Of a stretch of DNA of 64,000 nt, positions 35,650 to 44,753 are shown one piece after another. Below the pieces are notes generated by a model. That model had not been told where the DNA came from and made no database searches. It saw only the letters and a list, made by a program, of their open reading frames with translations. The position numbers and the translations under genes are program-made. Location of the stretch: contig JAEYNX010000003.1 in assembly GCA_023412215.1 (NCBI GenBank), positions 186,001 through 250,000 of the forward strand. The letters are read 5' to 3'. The DNA is from Bacillota bacterium. GTDB taxonomy: Bacteria > Bacillota > Clostridia > Oscillospirales > Ruminococcaceae. The first letter of the stretch is position 1. Each line of letters opens with the position of its first letter.

Positions 35650-36270
35650 TTGGCATACAGTACCATTCAAGCCTGTGCCGAGGACGAGTTTACAGAGCAA
35701 AGATCGCGGTTTATTGGTTACATCGCGCCGGTGAGCAGCGAGCAGCAGGCGATGGAGTTTATAGGCGGCATCAAAGCCAAACACCGCGATGCCACCCACA
35801 ATGTTTTCGCCTATGCGCTGCAAAACGGGCAGGCTCGTCGCTGCTCCGACGACGGAGAACCCTCCGGCACCGCCGGTGCACCGGTGCTCGATGTCATTTT
35901 AAAAGAGGGCCTGACCGACGTCGCGGTGGTGGTCACCCGCTATTTTGGGGGCATCCTTTTGGGTGCGGGCGGCTTGGTGCGGGCTTATTCGCACGCCGCT
36001 AAGCTCGCGGTAAACGCCGCGCAGCGGGTGGAGATGACCGAGTGCGTTTTGCTGAGCCTTACCATGGCCTACAGCTGGTATGCGCAGGTACAGCGGGTGC
36101 TGCCGAGGTATAACGCGCAGGTGCAGGGGAGCGATTTTGCCGCCGAGGTAGGCCTTACGGTACTTATCCGCGCCGAACGGGCGCAGGCGTTTGTCGAGGA
36201 GCTCACCGAACTCAGTGCCGCAACCATCCGCACCGAGATGGTGCTGCGCACTTTTGGATCGATTGCATAA
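35650..36270 (+). CDS. yigZ: YigZ/IMPACT family protein
   Basis: The 206-residue protein belongs to the YigZ/IMPACT family, whose eukaryotic member inhibits Gcn2 activation; the bacterial role is poorly known. The signature block is complete: KHRDATHNVFAYAL near 46, SDDGEPSGTAGAP near 67, VVVTRYFGGILLGAGGLVRAY near 94. The C-terminal ferredoxin-like domain follows. The start is TTG 35650, with AGGTGA upstream; the last base of the family A right end lies 48 bases before it. Confidence 0.9.
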   Translation: MAYSTIQACAEDEFTEQRSRFIGYIAPVSSEQQAMEFIGGIKAKHRDATHNVFAYALQNGQARRCSDDGEPSGTAGAPVLDVILKEGLTDVAVVVTRYFGGILLGAGGLVRAYSHAAKLAVNAAQRVEMTECVLLSLTMAYSWYAQVQRVLPRYNAQVQGSDFAAEVGLTVLIRAERAQAFVEELTELSAATIRTEMVLRTFGSIA

Positions 36271-36420
36271 TAATGGCGATAAATACAAAAAAGAACGGGC
36301 TTTGTGTTGATTTTCACGATTTTTTGAAAATCAAGAAGGGTTTTCATCGTCTATAGCGTATAATATTATAAAAGATTAAAAATTAAACTAGCCATTATTT
36401 GTAAAGGAAGTTCAACGTGC

Positions 36421-37428
36421 ATGACCATCCGCGAACAAACGGAACAGTCAGAATTGCAAACGCTTTCGCAGGGTGCTGCCAAGGCCTGTTATTCCCGTGG
36501 GCGCGAGCGGGAAGAGGAGCAGTGCATGCTGCGCACCGTTTATCAGCGCGACCGCGACCGCATTCTGCACTGCAACGCCTTTCGGCGCCTGATGAATAAG
36601 ACGCAGATGCTGTTAAGCCCCAGAGGCGACCATTACCGCACCCGCCTCACCCACACGCTGGAGGTTTCGCAGATTGCGCGCACCATCGCGCGCGGGCTGC
36701 GCTTAAACGAGGACCTTACCGAGGCCATCGCGCTTGGGCACGATCTCGGGCACACCCCCTTCGGCCACGCGGGTGAGCGCGCCTTAAACGAGGTGTGTTC
36801 GTCCGGCTACCGCCACTACGAGCAAAGTGTGCGCGTGGTGGAAAAGCTCGAGAAGGAAGGAAAAGGGCTCAACCTTACATATGAGGTACGCAACGGCATT
36901 GCGTGCCATACCACCGGCCACAACGCCGACACCCTCGAGGGGCAGGCGGTTCGTGTGGCGGATAAGATTGCCTACCTCAACCACGATATCGAGGATGCCA
37001 TCCGTGCGGGGATTTTAAGCGAAGAGAATATCCCGTGGGAGGTGCATGTGAACTTAGGCAACACCAAAACCCAGCGTATCACCACCCTCGTCACCTCGGT
37101 GATACAGAACAGCGGCGATGCCATCGGGATGGACAAGGTTACTGCCGACACCTTTGCGCTTTTGCGCACCTACATGTTCGCCACGGTGTATGTCGACCCG
37201 GTGGCGAAGGGCGAGGAGCACAAGGCCGAGCAGCTGGTAAAAACCCTGTTTGAATACTACCTTAAAAACCCCGAGCGTCTGCCCGATGCCTACCGCGCCA
37301 TTGTGGAAGACGACGGGCTGGAGCGTGCAGTGTGCGACTATATCTCGGGCATGAGCGACCGCTACGCAACCACCGTTTATAACGACATTTTTATCCCTAA
37401 ACCGTGGCAGGTTACCCCATATGACTAA
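36421..37428 (+). CDS. dgt: Deoxyguanosinetriphosphate triphosphohydrolase (HD domain)
   Basis: Dgt hydrolyses dGTP (or dNTPs) to the nucleoside and triphosphate and helps keep nucleotide pools in balance. The 335 residues carry RDRDRILHCNAFRRL near 45, TRLTHTLEVSQIART near 75 (first HD-domain histidine), ALGHDLGHTPFGHAGE near 103 (HD pair), and AVRVADKIAYLNHD near 176 (last aspartate). It heads the dgt-dnaG-rpoD cluster typical of Firmicutes. SD AAAGGAAG lies about 11 bases before ATG 36421. A TATAAT-like box at 36359-36364 may be part of its promoter, but the -35 is poor. Confidence 0.93.
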   Translation: MTIREQTEQSELQTLSQGAAKACYSRGREREEEQCMLRTVYQRDRDRILHCNAFRRLMNKTQMLLSPRGDHYRTRLTHTLEVSQIARTIARGLRLNEDLTEAIALGHDLGHTPFGHAGERALNEVCSSGYRHYEQSVRVVEKLEKEGKGLNLTYEVRNGIACHTTGHNADTLEGQAVRVADKIAYLNHDIEDAIRAGILSEENIPWEVHVNLGNTKTQRITTLVTSVIQNSGDAIGMDKVTADTFALLRTYMFATVYVDPVAKGEEHKAEQLVKTLFEYYLKNPERLPDAYRAIVEDDGLERAVCDYISGMSDRYATTVYNDIFIPKPWQVTPYD

Positions 37429-37594
37429 ACAGACGCAGAAAATGGAATAATTATACCGTAAGGGTACAATCTATTCTTATGCGTTTTTGTCTGCAAACCG
37501 CCACCCGGCTCCTTCCGGCCCGAAAAGAAGCCCGTCGACATCCGTGCAGCCCGCACAACCCTGTGGGAGAACGGGAATGAAAGGAACACCCAAG

Positions 37595-39358
37595 ATGGCG
37601 ATCTCCGACCAGTTTCTTGCCGAGCTTAAATACAAAAACGATATCGAGCAGGTGGTGTCCTCCTACGTCAATTTAAAACGCGCAGGGCGCAATCTGGTGG
37701 GGCTATGCCCCTTTCACAGCGAGAAGAGCCCCTCCTTTACCATATACCCCGAAAGCCAGTCGTTCTATTGCTTTGGCTGCGGCGCGGGCGGCGACGTTAT
37801 TACGTTTATCAAGCGCATCGAAAGCCTTGAATACATCGAGGCGTTAAAGCTGCTGGCCGACCGCGCGGGGATGCGGCTGCCCATCGACGGGCAGGACGAC
37901 GCCGCGCTTAAGGTGCGCACCAAGGTTTTGGAGATGAACCGGGAAGCCGCGCGCTTTTATTACCACATGCTCACCGGCGACCAGGGCAAGGAGGCACTTG
38001 CCTACCTGCGGGGGCGCGGGCTTACCGACAAAACCATCACGCGCTTCGGCTTGGGTTATGCGCGGGAAAGCTGGGACGATTTAACCAAACACCTGCAGCA
38101 AAAGGGCTTTACCCCGGAGGAGATCATTGCGGCGAACCTCGCAAACCGCTCGCAGAAGGGCGGGGTGTACGACCAGTTCCGCAACCGCGTCATCTTCCCG
38201 ATCATCGATATACGCGGCAATGTCATCGCGTTCGGCGGGCGCAACCTCGGCGAAAAGGGGCCGAAGTATTTAAACTCCTCCGATACGCCGGTGTACAACA
38301 AAAGCCGCAACCTCTATGCGCTCAACATCGCCAAGGCCACCAAGGAGCGCCGGTTTATCCTTGCCGAGGGATATATGGATGTCGTGGCCATCCATCAGGG
38401 CGGATTCGACAACGCCGTGGCCTCGTTGGGCACCGCGCTTACGCCGGATCAGGCAAGGCTGATTGCCAGCTACACCGGCGAGATCGTGGTTTCCTACGAC
38501 GCCGACGAGGCGGGGCAGAAGGCCACCCAGCGCGCCATCGGCATCCTTGAGCAGGCGGGCCTTACCGTGCGGGTGCTCAAGGTGGAGGGGGCCAAAGACC
38601 CCGACGAGTTTCTCAAAAAATTCGGTCCCGCGCGTTTTCGCATGCTGCTCGACGGTTCCTCCGGCGCCACCGAGTACGAGCTTGCAAAGCTCAAGACCAA
38701 ATACAACGTAGAATTGCCCGACGGCCGGGTGGGCTACCTGAAGGACGCGTGCTTTGTCCTGGCCGCGCTCAAAAGCCCGGTGGAGCGCGATGTATATGCC
38801 GGACGCCTTTCAGCGGAGCTCGGCGTGCAGAAGCAGGCGATTGAAGAACAGGTGAAGGGCATCATCGAAAAGAACAAGCGCGCCGCCGACAAAAAGCAGC
38901 GGCGGGATGTTCGCGTGATGAGCGCCGTAAGCAGCGGTATTGATAACGTCAACCCCCAGCGTCAGGCCAACCTGAAGGCTGCCGTTGCCGAAGAGAACAT
39001 CATCGCCCTCCTGTTCAAACACCCCGATTATATCGGCGTCATCGACGAGCGGGTTACCGCCGAAGATTTTGTCACCGATTTTAATAAAAGCGTTTACGAG
39101 CGTATCGCGGAAAGGCTGCACACCGTAGGCGAATGCAGCTTGACGGCGCTCTCCCCCTACTTTACCGATCAGCAGATGTCGCGCGTCTCCTGGATCATCG
39201 CGCAATCTGCGATCAAAAGCTATTCCAAAAGCGACGCCGAGGCCTACGCCGATACGCTGGCGCAGTGCAAACGGGCTAAAACGCCCGAGCAGGTGGCGAA
39301 GCTCGACGGCAAGGAACTTGAGGATTTTGTGAAAAGCCTTCAATCTAAAAAACGATAA
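37595..39358 (+). CDS. dnaG: DNA primase
   Basis: DnaG makes RNA primers for the replication fork. The protein has 587 residues with the start used here. The CHC2 zinc-finger motif is CPFHSEKSPSF near 39 with YCFGCG near 58. The RNA polymerase domain has the Toprim motif LAEGYMDVVA near 255 and YDADEAGQKA near 304. The C-terminal helicase-binding part is present. ATG 37595 has AAAGGA nine bases upstream and gives MAISDQFL, a good primase start. ATG 37577 is possible; the open frame further upstream (from 37487) does not look like primase. It is 72 bases from rpoD. Confidence 0.95.
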   Translation: MAISDQFLAELKYKNDIEQVVSSYVNLKRAGRNLVGLCPFHSEKSPSFTIYPESQSFYCFGCGAGGDVITFIKRIESLEYIEALKLLADRAGMRLPIDGQDDAALKVRTKVLEMNREAARFYYHMLTGDQGKEALAYLRGRGLTDKTITRFGLGYARESWDDLTKHLQQKGFTPEEIIAANLANRSQKGGVYDQFRNRVIFPIIDIRGNVIAFGGRNLGEKGPKYLNSSDTPVYNKSRNLYALNIAKATKERRFILAEGYMDVVAIHQGGFDNAVASLGTALTPDQARLIASYTGEIVVSYDADEAGQKATQRAIGILEQAGLTVRVLKVEGAKDPDEFLKKFGPARFRMLLDGSSGATEYELAKLKTKYNVELPDGRVGYLKDACFVLAALKSPVERDVYAGRLSAELGVQKQAIEEQVKGIIEKNKRAADKKQRRDVRVMSAVSSGIDNVNPQRQANLKAAVAEENIIALLFKHPDYIGVIDERVTAEDFVTDFNKSVYERIAERLHTVGECSLTALSPYFTDQQMSRVSWIIAQSAIKSYSKSDAEAYADTLAQCKRAKTPEQVAKLDGKELEDFVKSLQSKKR

Positions 39359-39430
39359 ATTGACTCTGGTTAAAAACCATCACACCGATTGTGTAAAATA
39401 TGCCGCATGCTGCGGAGAATGGATGAAGAA

Positions 39431-40510
<1,080 letters not shown>

Positions 40511-40669
40511 GGGCTATCTGAAACCTCCAAATTCTTGTCTATTTCTACTGCACAAGGCATCTTCTGCATCAAAAATACTCGGAATACATACAGTATTCCT
40601 GCGTTTTTTGATTTGAATCTGCTCATATGTAGCGAAATATCCGGCGATTTTCCGTTTTGAGAAATGCCC
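40511..40669 (-). repeat. Family B element, short copy (about 159 bp, reverse orientation)
   Basis: Read on the plus strand it begins GGGCTATCTGAAACC and ends TTGAGAAATGCCC; read on the minus strand it lines up over its length with the copy at 31628-31862, apart from the missing extra hairpin. Shared blocks include GATATTTCGCTACATA and AATAGACAAGAATT. It starts directly after the rpoD stop and may act as its 3' end. Confidence 0.8.
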
Positions 40670-40692
40670 CAATATCTCCCAGAAATCCGCGA

Positions 40693-40721
40693 TTGACAAA
40701 TCTCGGAAGGATGAGTATAAT
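40693..40721 (+). promoter_or_regulatory. Consensus sigma-A promoter of the Rrf2 gene
   Basis: TTGACA at 40693-40698 and TATAAT at 40716-40721 are both perfect consensus boxes with an ideal 17-base spacer. The AT-rich stretch just after the -10 (ATATAGTAAATTGGTATATA) could hold an operator, since Rrf2 proteins often control their own genes. A promoter this strong usually needs repression. Confidence 0.8.
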
Positions 40722-40814
40722 TTAAAATATAGTAAATTGGTATATAAAGCGGCGCACAAAAACGCCGTTGTGATGCCTCAATCGTTTATTGAAGCAGAAA
40801 GGCTTGGGTCTTAT

Positions 40815-41231
40815 ATGCATATTACGTTGGAATCGGATTACGCTGTAAGAATCGTATACTGCCTCGCGCAGAACAGCTGCAGGATGGATGCGAAGAAGAT
40901 CTCGGAAAAATCCTGTGTTACGCTGCGTTTCGCACTCAAGATACTGCGCAAGCTGGTTGCGGGCGGTATTGTAAAGTCGTTTAAAGGCACGCAGGGCGGC
41001 TATGAGCTTGCGAAGGATGCCTCCGAAATCTCGCTCAGAGACGTTATAGAGACGGTAGAGGGCACCTATGCCCTGAGCCGCTGTGTCTGCGGCGAGGGCG
41101 AGTACGAGTGCAACCATACCCACGAGGAAGGTTATTGCCCGTTCCATTCGGTGTATGAGGCCATCTCCAACGACGTGCGCGAAAAGCTGCACAACGTTAC
41201 GTTTAACAAGATGCTGCCTGCTAAGAAATAG
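40815..41231 (+). CDS. Rrf2 family transcriptional regulator
   Basis: Rrf2 proteins (IscR, NsrR, CymR groups) are winged-helix repressors, many with Fe-S clusters. The 138-residue protein starts MHITLESDYAVRIVYCLAQ, has the DNA-binding helix VTLRFALKILRKLVAGGIVKS, and the wing GTQGGYELAK. The C-terminal part has four cysteines in RCVCGEGEYEC and GYCPFH (C-x-C-x6-C-x8-C), with several histidines between. This spacing differs from the three-cysteine IscR pattern, so a metal or cluster ligand set is likely but not proven. ATG 40815 is used; the open frame before it (from 40737) lies between the promoter and the family start. A CDF transporter follows on the same strand. Confidence 0.88.
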   Translation: MHITLESDYAVRIVYCLAQNSCRMDAKKISEKSCVTLRFALKILRKLVAGGIVKSFKGTQGGYELAKDASEISLRDVIETVEGTYALSRCVCGEGEYECNHTHEEGYCPFHSVYEAISNDVREKLHNVTFNKMLPAKK

Positions 41232-41323
41232 CAAACCTACATACAGCGAGTCTGGATTCGTTTTTATCTGTCCGGGCGCTGCTGTTTTTTATCCGCCGGC
41301 TTAATCGTTTATTGTTCCGTTTC

Positions 41324-41353
41324 ACATGGCGTGCCTTGCACGCCATGTATTTT
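41324..41353 (+). terminator. Hairpin after the Rrf2 gene
   Basis: ACATGGCGTGC pairs perfectly with GCACGCCATGT (11 bp, loop CTT), followed by ATTTTC. The T-run is short, so some readthrough to the CDF gene is possible. Confidence 0.7.
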
Positions 41354-41398
41354 CATATGTGCCTGTTTTATAGAGTTTGACGTAAGGGAGAGAAGCTT

Positions 41399-42586
41399 GT
41401 GACCAGCCTTTTGATTAAACTATTTGTAAAAAACAGTGAGGATATAGCAAACGATAGGGTGCGCGGACGTTACGGCATCCTAAGCGGTGCGGTGGGTATC
41501 TGCACCAACCTGCTGCTGTTTGCGGGTAAGCTTATCGCGGGAACACTCACAAACAGTATCTCGATTGTGGCGGACGCCGTGAACAACCTGTCGGACGCCT
41601 CCTCATCGGTGATTACACTGGTGGGGTTTAAGCTGGCGGGCAAACCCGCGGATAAGGAGCACCCGTTTGGCCACGCGCGGTTTGAGTACCTTTCCGGCCT
41701 TGCGGTGGCCATCATCATCCTGCTCATCGGCTTTGAGCTGGGCAAAACCTCGATCGACAAGATTTTTCACCCCGGGGATGTGGTGTTCAGCATCCTCTCC
41801 GTGGTGGTGCTGGCGGCATCGATGCTTTTGAAGCTGTGGCAGGGGGTATTTTACCGTACCATCGGCAGAAGGATCTCCTCTACCGCCCTGATCGCCTCGG
41901 CCACCGACAGCTTAAGCGACGTCATTTCCACCGGCGCGGTGCTTGTGTCGGCGCTGATCGCACGCTTTACGGGGCTTCAGTTGGATGCCTACATGGGCCT
42001 TGCGGTTGCGGCCTTTATCCTCTATTCCGGTGGCAAGCTGATCCTCGAAACAGTCAACCCCATCCTCGGCGAAGCGCCGGACTGCGAGCTGGTAAGCGCC
42101 GTTGAGAGGCAGATACTGGCCTACCCGGGGGTTTTGGGGATACATGACCTGTTGGTGCATAGCTACGGCCCCGGCAAGACCTTTGCCTCGGTGCATGTCG
42201 AGGTTTCGGCACATGAGGATATCTTGGTCAGTCATGACCTTATTGATAATATTGAGCGGGATGTCAGCAAGCAGTTTAACCTCCAGCTGGTTATTCACCT
42301 GGACCCCATCGTGGTGGACGACCCGAAGATAAACGAACTGCGTGCCTTTGTGCGCAAGGTGGTCACCGATATCGACCAAAGCCTCTCGATGCACGACTTC
42401 AGGGCGGTGCAGGGGCCTACCCATACCAACCTCATCTTCGATGTGGTGGTGCCCAGCGGTTACAAAAAGCAGGAGGAAGAGCTGGTAAGCGAGATCGCCG
42501 CGCAGATCAAGGCACGCGACGAGCGCCTGTACGCCGTTGTCACGATTGACAGCAGCTATGTGTCCGTAAACATGCCGATACAATGA
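41399..42586 (+). CDS. Cation diffusion facilitator (CDF) metal exporter
   Basis: CDF proteins export divalent metals such as zinc, manganese or iron in exchange for protons. The 395-residue protein has about six membrane segments and the family motifs IVADAVNNLSDASSSVITL near 58 and KEHPFGHARFEYLSGL near 83, where DAxxNLSD and HPFGHAR carry the metal-binding residues. The C-terminal cytoplasmic dimer domain is long, with an extra part after about residue 300. The metal is unknown. GTG 41399 is eight bases after AAGGGAG. It follows an Rrf2 regulator, a possible control link. Confidence 0.92.
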   Translation: MTSLLIKLFVKNSEDIANDRVRGRYGILSGAVGICTNLLLFAGKLIAGTLTNSISIVADAVNNLSDASSSVITLVGFKLAGKPADKEHPFGHARFEYLSGLAVAIIILLIGFELGKTSIDKIFHPGDVVFSILSVVVLAASMLLKLWQGVFYRTIGRRISSTALIASATDSLSDVISTGAVLVSALIARFTGLQLDAYMGLAVAAFILYSGGKLILETVNPILGEAPDCELVSAVERQILAYPGVLGIHDLLVHSYGPGKTFASVHVEVSAHEDILVSHDLIDNIERDVSKQFNLQLVIHLDPIVVDDPKINELRAFVRKVVTDIDQSLSMHDFRAVQGPTHTNLIFDVVVPSGYKKQEEELVSEIAAQIKARDERLYAVVTIDSSYVSVNMPIQ

Positions 42587-42611
42587 AAGCCACCCTTTTC
42601 AGGGTGGCTTC
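42587..42611. terminator. Bidirectional terminator between CDF and mscS genes
   Basis: AAGCCACCCT pairs with AGGGTGGCTT (10 bp, loop TTTC) between the converging CDF and mscS genes. Neither side has a long T-run. Confidence 0.65.
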
Positions 42612-42642
42612 GTGTTGCAATCTTTAGGTGCTTTGCATTCCT

Positions 42643-43515
42643 TCATTGCAAAGGTTTGCTGTTTTTTATGGTCACATCCAGCTGGCGGTAGGGGATAGTG
42701 ATGCCGTTTTGGTCAAACGCCGCCTTTACCTGCTCATAGAGGTCGTAGCTTAAGGTGAGGTAGTTTTCGCGCTTTACCCATACATAGCACGCGATTTTCA
42801 CGGCATTGTCGCCATGCCCGCATACCCGTACGAGCGGCTCGGGGGTTTTAAGCGCAAACTCATTCTGTTCAACGATATGAAGAATCAGCTGCTGCACGAG
42901 ATTAAAATCGTCCGAAAAGCCGATGGAGAAGTATAAATCCAGCCGCCGCGTTTCTTCGCTCGAAAAGTTGATGATATCAGCCGCCGACACCTTGGAGTTT
43001 GGGATGAATACCACCTTGTTATCGATGGTTTTAAGCTTGGTATAGGTATAGCTTATCTCTATTACGGTGCCCTGCTGCCCATTTACCTCCACAAAATCAC
43101 CATGCTTAAACGGGCGGTTATAGAGAATGACAATGCCGCTTGCAAGGTTTGCAAGAGTGTCTTTCAGCGCCAGTGAAAGCGCCAGGCCCACCGCGCCGAA
43201 CGCGGTTACCAGCGGGGTAATGTCGATATTCAGCGCGGATGCCGCAAGCAACAGCAAAAGCGTATATAATACAATTTTAACGGTCGAGCGTATAAAATGG
43301 TGCATCGCGGTATCAATGCGGCTTCTGGCAAGCCCCTTCGCAAGCAGCTTGCTCACAAAGTGGATGACAATCATCCCTACCACAACCAGTATCAACGCGC
43401 CGATCAGGGATGGGTAGTAGTTCATCAGCCACTTTTTTATATCCGCAAAGGTAGGCATAGATTCCGGCTGGGACGCTGCAGAGGACAACGAGTACAACAA
43501 TGAAGATTCGGCCAT
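42643..43515 (-). CDS. mscS: Small-conductance mechanosensitive channel (MscS family)
   Basis: MscS channels open under membrane tension and release solutes on osmotic downshock. The 290-residue protein has three membrane helices; the pore-lining third helix region is AFGAVGLALSLALKDTLANL near 108, with the usual Gly/Ala pattern. The beta domain starts at FKHGDFVEVNGQQGTV near 135, and the C-terminal alpha/beta domain follows. It lies 15 bases after the araC gene on the same strand, so they are likely co-transcribed. GGAGG lies near ATG 43515. Confidence 0.93.
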   Translation of the reverse strand: MAESSLLYSLSSAASQPESMPTFADIKKWLMNYYPSLIGALILVVVGMIVIHFVSKLLAKGLARSRIDTAMHHFIRSTVKIVLYTLLLLLAASALNIDITPLVTAFGAVGLALSLALKDTLANLASGIVILYNRPFKHGDFVEVNGQQGTVIEISYTYTKLKTIDNKVVFIPNSKVSAADIINFSSEETRRLDLYFSIGFSDDFNLVQQLILHIVEQNEFALKTPEPLVRVCGHGDNAVKIACYVWVKRENYLTLSYDLYEQVKAAFDQNGITIPYRQLDVTIKNSKPLQ

Positions 43516-43530
43516 CTGCCAAACCTCCTT

Positions 43531-44349
43531 TCAAACGTATCTTGCGGGGCTTACCCCCTTAAGCCGCTTAAACACGCGGGAGAAATAAAGCGGATCGCCA
43601 AAGCCCACCGAGTTTGCAATCTCACCGATGGAAAGGTTGCTGCCACGTATGAGCGAGCAGGCCTTGCTGATGCGAAATTGGGTGAGAAAATCGTTGGGCG
43701 AAAGCCCCAGATGCTTTATAAACAAGCGGTAGAGGTGGCTGCGGCTTACCCCCGCATGCGCCGCAATATCCTCCACGCCGATAGTGGCCGAGTAATTATA
43801 TTCCACAAAGCGTATGGCAAGGTCGATATACTCCCTGCCGCCCGCCTCGGGGTGCGTTTTGCCCGAGATTTCCATCAAATGCGCCAAAAACAGGTACAGG
43901 TAGCCGCTCATGCGGGTCTCCTGAAAGGGGGCCGACCCCACCGCCGAATAGATATCCGTAAGCATCCGCTCGGCAGCCTGCCCGTTTGTCAGGTGGAAGA
44001 CGGGGTTTTCGGGCACAAAACCCGTAAGCAGCAGCAGGCTTTGTGCGTCGCTGCCGTTAAAGCCCACCCAGAGGTATTCCCATGGCTCGTCCGCGTCCGC
44101 GGTATAGGAAACCAGCTTGTTCGGGGTGATTAAAAAGGCGTCCCCGGCGATGATATCGTAGCTTTTACCGCCGGTACAAAGTGTTCCTTTGCCGCTTACC
44201 ACATAATGAATCAGGTAATGGTCGCGCACCGCCGGGCCCCAGGTATAGGAAGGGGTACAGCGCTGCCGCCCGGTGTTGAACACCGAAAGGCCGAAGTTTT
44301 CACGCAGCTGTGTTTTATAGGAATGCTTAAAAACACTGTTCTCCATCAA
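43531..44349 (-). CDS. AraC family transcriptional regulator
   Basis: The 272-residue protein has an N-terminal cupin-like sensing domain (HYVVSGKGTLCTGGKSYDII near 48) and two C-terminal helix-turn-helix units (GVEDIAAHAGVSRSHLYRLF near 195, IGEIANSVGFGDPLYFSRVF near 245), the normal AraC layout. The gene is divergent from the sugar-binding lipoprotein gene, so it probably regulates that operon in response to a sugar. The stop is followed directly by mscS. A family A remnant lies just upstream of its start. Confidence 0.93.
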   Translation of the reverse strand: MMENSVFKHSYKTQLRENFGLSVFNTGRQRCTPSYTWGPAVRDHYLIHYVVSGKGTLCTGGKSYDIIAGDAFLITPNKLVSYTADADEPWEYLWVGFNGSDAQSLLLLTGFVPENPVFHLTNGQAAERMLTDIYSAVGSAPFQETRMSGYLYLFLAHLMEISGKTHPEAGGREYIDLAIRFVEYNYSATIGVEDIAAHAGVSRSHLYRLFIKHLGLSPNDFLTQFRISKACSLIRGSNLSIGEIANSVGFGDPLYFSRVFKRLKGVSPARYV

Positions 44350-44380
44350 TCGTCCCCCGAAGTGCTTGGCAACATTTTTA

Positions 44381-44438
44381 TAATATTAATTCTTCTTTAA
44401 TGCTTTACATTGTTGCAGAATGAGTAATATACAGTATA
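44381..44438 (+). repeat. Family A element remnant (about 58 bp)
   Basis: The left end TAATATTAATTCTTCTTT is followed by TTGTTGCAGAATGAGTA and ACAGTATA. Most inner hairpins are deleted, but the order of the flanking blocks matches the long copies. It lies in the divergent araC/importer promoter region. Confidence 0.6.
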
Positions 44439-44665
44439 GCTTTGCACCTATTATTATAAAGCCGGAAATATAAAATTTCAAGTTTATCACAACAATTGTC
44501 CATAAATACATGTCTGGAAGCACAAACCTAGATTAGGGAACATCAGGAACGGCATCTTTTTCTGCCAATTCAAAACAGGGATGTTCATACATACGTAAAA
44601 AACAGTTAAAATTTATGTGAGGGGGTATATTGCAATATATACAAAAAAATATTTAAACTCACCTA
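44439..44665. promoter_or_regulatory. Divergent regulatory region with an AT-rich palindrome
   Basis: This stretch between araC and the importer promoter is AT-rich and has no gene. A perfect 14-bp palindrome, TATATTGCAATATA, lies at 44626-44639, 26 bases before the -35 box. That is a position where an activator such as the AraC protein could bind, but AraC sites are more often direct repeats. A second regulator could be involved. Confidence 0.4.
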
Positions 44666-44694
44666 TTGACAAAGCGATATGACTAGTCTATAAT
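44666..44694 (+). promoter_or_regulatory. Consensus sigma-A promoter of the alpha-glucoside operon
   Basis: TTGACA at 44666-44671 and TATAAT at 44689-44694 are perfect boxes with a 17-base spacer. The LacI-type operator begins four bases after the -10 box, so a bound repressor would block transcription. Confidence 0.85.
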
Positions 44695-44697
44695 TAC

Positions 44698-44711
44698 GTT
44701 GAACGTTAAAC
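44698..44711. promoter_or_regulatory. LacI-type operator at the importer promoter
   Basis: GTTGAACGTTAAAC is a 14-bp imperfect palindrome (12 of 14 positions symmetric) with the central CG step typical of LacI-family sites. Its reverse complement matches the site at 54162-54175, next to the lacI gene, at 13 of 14 positions. It covers the expected start of transcription. Confidence 0.7.
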
Positions 44712-44753
44712 CTAGCAACGCGAACCATAACATATTAAGGAGGTTAATTGGAA

